10,339 nt of DNA. It comes from Candidatus Bipolaricaulota bacterium (GTDB lineage: Bacteria; Bipolaricaulota; Bipolaricaulia; UBA7950; UBA9294). Under the pieces are notes generated by a model. It searched no databases. It was not told where the DNA came from and was given only the letters and a program-made list of their open reading frames with translations. Made by a program: the position numbers and the translations under genes. The DNA is taken from positions 1 through 10,339 of the forward strand of contig JAGLYB010000127.1 of the NCBI GenBank assembly GCA_023132545.1, read 5' to 3'. Positions 6,703 through 10,339 of the stretch are shown piece after piece; position 1 is the stretch's first letter; each line of letters starts with the position of its first letter.

Positions 6703-6762
6703 GCCTCTCGTGCTGTGTCACGAGAGGCTTGGTAGAACGCAGGAAAGCTGCGTTCTACTGGG
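6703..6762 (+). repeat. Structured hairpin repeat, copy B2 (two hairpins)
   Basis: First hairpin: GCCTCTCGTG (6703-6712) with CACGAGAGGC (6719-6728), 6-nt loop. Then TTGG. Second hairpin: TAGAACGCAG (6733-6742) with CTGCGTTCTA (6748-6757), 5-nt loop. CTGGG follows (6758-6762). This repeats the two-hairpin plan of copies A and B1 with the same linker and tail, but with further stem substitutions, all compensated. It lacks the extra leading hairpin. It lies just downstream of the tlyA stop on the minus strand, so it could also shape the 3' end of that transcript. Confidence 0.75.
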
Positions 6763-6765
6763 TAG

Positions 6766-7500
6766 TTAGCTTCTCCAACCGAGGAGAAGCAAGTACTCTG
6801 TGTTGCCCTTCTCGCCCTGAATGGGGGACTTCATTTCCGCTTGCACGTGCCACGGTGTTTCGGCTTCGATGAATGCCTGAATGTCTGAAAGCACGGCTTG
6901 GCGAAGCTCTTCCTTCTTGACGACGCCATCATCCGGCAGCTTGTCCCTGCCGACTTCAAATTGAGGCTTCACCAATGCGATGATCTTGCCCTTGGGCGCA
7001 AGGATCTCAACCAGTGGCGGAAGGATGAGTTTGAGCGAGATGAAACTGACATCGATGGTGGCAAGGTCAATTGGCTCGCCAATGTCCTGGGCTTCAAGAT
7101 AGCGGGCGTTCAGTCCTTCGCGAACGACGACCTTCGGATGCCGCCGAAGGCGTGGATGTAGCTGATCGTGGCCGACGTCGATGGCGTAGATCTTGGCGGC
7201 GCCATACTGCAATAGGCAATCGGTGAATCCACCCGTCGATGCGCCGACGTCAAGGCAGATCAAGCCCTTAGGATCGATTCGGAAACCCTCCAGAGCGGCA
7301 TCCAACTTGTCTCCGCCCTGGCTGACGTATTTCTCAAACGACAGGATCTCAATCTCGGCTTCGGAATCGATGGGATGGCCGGGACGTGTAAGGATGCGGC
7401 CATCAACCTTGACACGTCCCGCGGCGATCATCCGCTGCGCTCGCGATCGGCTGCGGATTAAACGTCTCTGCTTGATGACCTTGTCCAGTCGCTCTTTCAT
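6766..7500 (-). CDS. tlyA: TlyA family rRNA 2'-O-methyltransferase
   Basis: The protein has 244 residues, with an N-terminal S4 RNA-binding domain (3-50, RLDKVIKQRRLIRSRSRAQ) and an FtsJ-like SAM-dependent methyltransferase domain (about 60-244). The SAM-binding loop is LDVGASTGGFTD (83-94), followed by AIDVGHDQL. K65, D150 (DVSF), K178 (LVKPQFE) and E235 fit the K-D-K-E tetrad of this family. In mycobacteria TlyA methylates ribose in 16S and 23S rRNA and its loss gives capreomycin resistance; older annotations call it haemolysin A. The ATG overlaps the stop of the upstream aminotransferase gene (ATGA, 7497-7500), so the two are probably co-transcribed and translationally coupled. The last codons form a perfect 8-bp inverted repeat (6769-6790). 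Confidence 0.93.
   Translation of the reverse strand: MKERLDKVIKQRRLIRSRSRAQRMIAAGRVKVDGRILTRPGHPIDSEAEIEILSFEKYVSQGGDKLDAALEGFRIDPKGLICLDVGASTGGFTDCLLQYGAAKIYAIDVGHDQLHPRLRRHPKVVVREGLNARYLEAQDIGEPIDLATIDVSFISLKLILPPLVEILAPKGKIIALVKPQFEVGRDKLPDDGVVKKEELRQAVLSDIQAFIEAETPWHVQAEMKSPIQGEKGNTEYLLLLGWRS
6769..6790. repeat. Inverted repeat at the 3' end of tlyA
   Basis: GCTTCTCC (6769-6776) and GGAGAAGC (6783-6790) flank 6 nt. The stem covers the last codons of tlyA and ends next to its stop codon. In the tlyA mRNA it would be a stable hairpin at the ribosome's exit from the gene. There is no T-run after it on the minus strand, so it is not a standard terminator. Confidence 0.6.
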
Positions 7501-8723
7501 CCTGCTGTTGCAGCGACCTCTTCGCGCAGTGTTGAATAGGCTTCAAGGCCTGCCTTGAGAACCTCCACGGCGCGAACAAGCTTGGCTTCTTCGAGCACAT
7601 AGGCGATCCGAATTTCATTGTGCCCAACGCCAGGGCTGGCATAGAAGCCGGCTCCAGGTGCGACCATAGTTGTTTCGCCGTCGAGGTTGAATTCGTTGAG
7701 CATGAACTTGACGAACTCCTCGGAGTCGTCGACCTGCGGCAGCTTCACGAAGATGTAGAAGGCGCCTTCGGGCTTGCGGCACACGGCGCCTGGGATTGTC
7801 TGGAGTGCTTCAAATAGCGTGTCCCGGCGTGAATGGAATTTCTGCCTGATGTTTTCGATGTCGTGCTTGTAATTGGGATCGTTGAGGAAGTTCGCCAAGC
7901 CCAGCTGAGCAAACGTCGGGGCGGAGAGACGGATCATACAGAGTTTGTTGATTGCCGTCATCACGTCTTGATTGCGACTGACAACGCAACCGATGCGTGC
8001 TCCACACGCCGACAGGCGTTTGGAGATCGAATCAACGAGAATGGCATGCTCTTCCAATCCGGGAATCTCAAGAACGCTGGTTGCGTGACCTTCGTACATC
8101 AGCTCACGGTACGGCTCGTCGGAAATCACGAATAGATTGTGCTTCTTGGCCAGTGTGCCAACTGCTTGCATCTCTTCCCTTGTATAAGCAACGCCGGTTG
8201 GGTTGCCTGGCGTCGAGAACAGGATGGCCGCCGTCTTGGGCGTGATCAGCTTCTCGATCTCCTCCATTGGGGGGAGATGGAATCCGTCTTCGATACGGGT
8301 TGTGATCGGAACGACTTTGATGCCGTTCATGAGGGCATGGCCGGAGTAGTTGGGATAGAACGGCTCGGGGATCAACACTTCATCGCCGGGATTGCATGTC
8401 GTTTGTAGTGCGAATGCGAATGCTTCGGACCCTCCGATGGTGACACGAAGTTCATTCTCGGTTATCTCCACTCCCATGTCGGCGTAGAACTTCAGCAGAG
8501 CTTGAATCGTCTCGGGAATTCCTGAAGCCGGCGCATAACAGAGAACGTCTATCTCCGCTTGGCGCACACCTTGCATGAACGACTCCGGTGTCGGGATGTC
8601 CGGCTGTCCGATGTTGAGATGATAGACATGGATGCCGCGCTTCCTAGCGGCAACGGCAAGGGGCACGAGTCGCCGAATGGGTGAACCTTTCAGGGCTTTT
8701 GTTCGTTCTGATACGCTACGCAT
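7497..8723 (-). CDS. PLP-dependent class I/II aminotransferase
   Basis: This 408-residue fold-type I aminotransferase resembles the aspartate/alanine aminotransferase group. Near the N-terminus LNIGQPDIPTP is the substrate-lid region. Cofactor-contacting residues are seen in STPGNPTG, SDEPYRELMYEG (D and Y), the PLP lysine in DSISKRLSACGARIG (K235 from this start), and a carboxylate-binding arginine in HNEIRIAYVLE. It would exchange an amino group between an amino acid and a 2-oxo acid; the exact substrate pair is not readable. ATG 8723 is chosen because the family N-terminus begins with MRSVSERTKAL, and the GTG at 8738 sits directly against the GGAGG (8739-8743), leaving no spacing. The spacing from GGAGG to the ATG (about 15 nt) is long. 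The stop overlaps the tlyA start by 4 bp. The gap of about 150 bp to ddl upstream suggests a separate promoter, though none is clear. Confidence 0.9.
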   Translation of the reverse strand: MRSVSERTKALKGSPIRRLVPLAVAARKRGIHVYHLNIGQPDIPTPESFMQGVRQAEIDVLCYAPASGIPETIQALLKFYADMGVEITENELRVTIGGSEAFAFALQTTCNPGDEVLIPEPFYPNYSGHALMNGIKVVPITTRIEDGFHLPPMEEIEKLITPKTAAILFSTPGNPTGVAYTREEMQAVGTLAKKHNLFVISDEPYRELMYEGHATSVLEIPGLEEHAILVDSISKRLSACGARIGCVVSRNQDVMTAINKLCMIRLSAPTFAQLGLANFLNDPNYKHDIENIRQKFHSRRDTLFEALQTIPGAVCRKPEGAFYIFVKLPQVDDSEEFVKFMLNEFNLDGETTMVAPGAGFYASPGVGHNEIRIAYVLEEAKLVRAVEVLKAGLEAYSTLREEVAATAG

Positions 8724-8873
8724 GATCGCAAACCACACCTCCGTGGCTGTAGAGAAGGTCTCCGCTCGATTGGCCGACCTCCGAGCCTTCGATCTCGCGC
8801 GTATTGTCCATCATTCACGACTGCGACTTCAACGATTCAAAGGCTTGCCAAGTTAGAGTCGAGAGGGGTGCTG

Positions 8874-9806
8874 TCAATTGCTCGCTTTCTCTGTAGTGGA
8901 TAACATGATCTCGACCAAATCGTCGTATTCAATACCGCTAACGGCCGCCGCCCGAGGAAGATCGGACAGAGGCGTCATGCCCGGCAATGTGTTGACTTCC
9001 AATACATAAGGAATGCCATCGTCTCCCAGCCGAAAATCTACGCGCGAGAATCCGTAGCAGTCCAAGGCCTGATGAGCACGAAGGGCGGTGTCCTGGACTT
9101 GTTTCGCCATTTCCAAGGATAGAGGGGCCGGTGCCAAGAATTCGGCTTGCCCGTCCGTGTACTTGGCTTTGTAATCGAATAGGTCACCGGGAAAGAGAAT
9201 CTCAATGACAGGAAGAGGGATTTCTTCGCCCTCGATCAATAGGATGCCGACAGTTAACTCTCGCCCAGAGATGAACGGCTCAATCAGTACGGTGTCGAAG
9301 TCAGCCAGGATGGCTTTTGCCGCCGGCAACAGGCCCGCTTCATTTTCTGCTCGATGAACGGAAATCGTTGAACCTCCATTCACCGGCTTCAAGATTATCG
9401 GGAAGGAAAACGTATCGACGGCTTCGCGAAGTTTGTCCTTGAGCGTTTCTGCGTCAACGCTAACGCCTGCTGGAGTAGGGATATCCTTGGATCGGAAGAT
9501 AGCCTTAGCTTGAACCTTGTCCATGGCACGCGCGCAGGCCAACGGCCCGGAACCGATGGTTGGGATGCCCATTACGTCGAGTAGCATTTGGACGGTGCCG
9601 TCCTCGCCTGCCCCTCCATGCAGGCAATTGAATGCCACATCAACGCCTCTCAAACCAGGAACGAGGTCGTCGAGTGTGTCGATTTTCACCAAACGAACCG
9701 AATACCCTCGCCTTTGTAAGGCGTCGTATACTCCCTTGCTGGAGAGCAAAGACACGTTGCGCTCCGGCGAATCGTTGCCTGCAAGTACGCCGATCATTTT
9801 CTGCAC
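8874..9806 (-). CDS. ddl: D-alanine--D-alanine ligase
   Basis: This ATP-grasp enzyme joins two D-alanines for peptidoglycan precursors in the cytoplasm. It has 310 residues, as usual for Ddl. The first family signature is HGGAGEDGTVQ (63-73), and the second is SRVDFRLGDDGIPYVLEVNTLPGMT. The residues of the E. coli DdlB active site align: E15, S146 (for S150), Y216 in DYKAKY, and metal ligands D257, E270 and N272. The tyrosine at the specificity position points to D-Ala-D-Ala rather than D-Ala-D-lactate, so no intrinsic vancomycin-type substitution is indicated. The start is GTG 9806: GGAGG lies at 9816-9820 with 9 nt spacing, whereas the ATG three codons later is too far. The gene is not in a mur/fts cluster here; it has its own promoter, divergent from the rRNA operon. 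Confidence 0.95.
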   Translation of the reverse strand: MQKMIGVLAGNDSPERNVSLLSSKGVYDALQRRGYSVRLVKIDTLDDLVPGLRGVDVAFNCLHGGAGEDGTVQMLLDVMGIPTIGSGPLACARAMDKVQAKAIFRSKDIPTPAGVSVDAETLKDKLREAVDTFSFPIILKPVNGGSTISVHRAENEAGLLPAAKAILADFDTVLIEPFISGRELTVGILLIEGEEIPLPVIEILFPGDLFDYKAKYTDGQAEFLAPAPLSLEMAKQVQDTALRAHQALDCYGFSRVDFRLGDDGIPYVLEVNTLPGMTPLSDLPRAAAVSGIEYDDLVEIMLSTTEKASN

Positions 9807-9834
9807 GATTTATATCCTCCCATTGCCTTGCATC

Positions 9835-9863
9835 AGCATAGGGCTTTGGGTAGTATCAGTCAA
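9835..9863 (-). promoter_or_regulatory. Promoter of ddl
   Basis: On the minus strand TTGACT (9858-9863) and TATGCT (9835-9840) are separated by exactly 17 nt, five and four matches respectively to the sigma70 consensus. Transcription would begin near 9828, giving a ~20-nt leader that contains the GGAGG for the GTG start. Confidence 0.75.
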
Positions 9864-9911
9864 CGAAGAAGTCAGATGGAAACAGGGTTCGGGCTCTTCT
9901 CAAGTAGTAAC

Positions 9912-9940
9912 TTGACAGGTCCGAATACCCCAGCTATACT
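9912..9940 (+). promoter_or_regulatory. rRNA operon promoter
   Basis: TTGACA (9912-9917), 17-nt spacer, TATACT (9935-9940): a nearly perfect sigma70-type promoter, as expected for a ribosomal RNA operon. The predicted start is near 9947, about 110 nt upstream of mature 16S rRNA. No second promoter or FIS-type A-tract is evident upstream. Confidence 0.85.
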
Positions 9941-9954
9941 TCCTCGTTGCTTGT

Positions 9955-9967
9955 TGGTCTTTGAAAA
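9955..9967 (+). promoter_or_regulatory. boxA-like antitermination site in the rRNA leader
   Basis: TGGTCTTTGAAAA closely matches the boxA element (TGCTCTTTAACA in E. coli), which binds NusB-NusE and protects rRNA transcripts from Rho. It is followed by leader hairpins GTGTT/AACAC (9986-10001) and CGATG/CATCG (10008-10024). Confidence 0.65.
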
Positions 9968-10054
9968 GTGGATAGCGTGATAGTTGTGTTCTTTGCAACA
10001 CCTGATTCGATGTTTAACCCATCGATTTTCGATTTATAAGGATCAAAAACTTTA

Positions 10055-10339
10055 AAACTGAGAGAGTTTGATCCCAGCTCAGGATGAACGCTAGCGGTGC
10101 GCTTAACACATGCAAGTCGTGCGATCGAACCGGACGGATTTCCCTTCGGGGTCTGAAGACCGGTCACGGAGCGGCGAACTGGTGAGTAACACGTAGCTAA
10201 CCTACCCTCTTGACAGGAATAACCATTCGAAAGGATGGCTAATGCCCGATGTTGTGCGGAGTTGATGACTTCGTTCCAAAGGCGGTCTTGCCGCCACAAG
10301 GGGAGGGGGCTGCGTCCTATTAGCTTGTTGGTAGGGTAA
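10055..10339 (+). rRNA. rrs: 16S ribosomal RNA, 5' part (runs off the window)
   Basis: The first ~285 nt of 16S rRNA are present. Recognisable conserved segments are AGAGTTTGATC (10063-10073), GCTCAGGATGAACGCTAGCG, ACACATGCAAGTCG, GGCGAACTGGTGAGTAACACG and CCTATTAGCTTGTTGG at the end. The mature 5' end is estimated near 10055-10056 by counting back seven bases from the universal AGAGTTTG. Positions 10075-10076 read CA where nearly all bacteria have TG (E. coli 20-21). The rest of the gene lies to the right of the window. Confidence 0.97.

Larger units (their letters stand above)
6511..6765. other. Intergenic hairpin array between tlyA and the GGDEF gene
   Basis: This 255-bp gap holds five perfect-stem hairpins in the structured repeat modules listed separately (6568-6762), plus ~55 bp in front of the GGDEF gene that must hold its proximal regulatory signals. 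I see no clear promoter there. A sixth stem (6769-6790) overlaps the end of tlyA. No open reading frame of note is present. Confidence 0.7.

Noticed and set aside
6568..6762. CRISPR array
   Set aside because: The repeats are palindromic units of varying sequence with no constant-length unique spacers and no cas genes nearby.
6568..6790. Intrinsic terminators after tlyA
   Set aside because: Stems are strong but neither strand has a T-run directly after a stem, and five in a row with a fixed plan is not typical of terminators.
8739..8873. Promoter of the aminotransferase-tlyA operon
   Set aside because: Only weak hexamer matches (TTGAAG with GACAAT at 18 nt on the minus strand) were seen; not good enough to list.
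9934..10299. Reverse reading frame of 121 codons
   Set aside because: It is antisense to the rRNA promoter, leader and 16S gene.

Overview
This is a bacterial chromosomal window with densely packed single-copy genes, and it ends in the first ~285 nt of a 16S rRNA gene. The 16S start is recognisable but deviates from the universal primer site, and the hairpin-rich intergenic DNA is unusual, so a poorly sampled lineage is plausible. I cannot assign a phylum by eye. The gene set (D-Ala-D-Ala ligase, TlyA rRNA methylase, class I aminotransferase, cytoplasmic diguanylate cyclase, B-family DNA polymerase II) indicates a peptidoglycan-making bacterium.

Layout, left to right. Positions 1-374 carry no convincing gene. 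They hold three hairpins (76-172) and a short 8-nt tandem repeat before an AadA-like nucleotidyltransferase (+, 375-1118). This gene converges on a Pol II-family DNA polymerase (-, 3491-1146) whose polymerase motifs are intact but whose three 3'-5' exonuclease motifs look destroyed. Divergent from the polymerase is a metallo-beta-lactamase-fold hydrolase (+, 3734-4444), with two inverted repeats just upstream. A 50-residue charged protein (-, 4628-4476) with its own TATAAT box follows. Next comes a PAS-PAS-GAF-GGDEF diguanylate cyclase (-, 6510-4759).

Positions 6511-6765 contain a run of perfect-stem hairpins. Then come tlyA (-) and an aminotransferase (-), which share a 4-bp ATGA overlap and are probably one operon in the order aminotransferase, tlyA. 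ddl (-) has its own consensus promoter, back to back with the strong rrn promoter (TTGACA, 17 nt, TATACT) that drives the 16S gene rightward.

The most interesting signal is a structured repeat shared between 76-176 and 6568-6762. Two kinds of hairpin recur in a fixed order with fixed linkers (TTG between them, CTGGG after). Their stems differ in sequence at several positions, but both arms change together so that pairing is kept. Three two-hairpin modules are visible, two of them preceded by an extra hairpin of the first kind. Compensatory change like this is the signature of selection on, or propagation through, a folded form (RNA, or single-stranded DNA as in REP elements). The second observation of note is the apparently non-proofreading Pol II.
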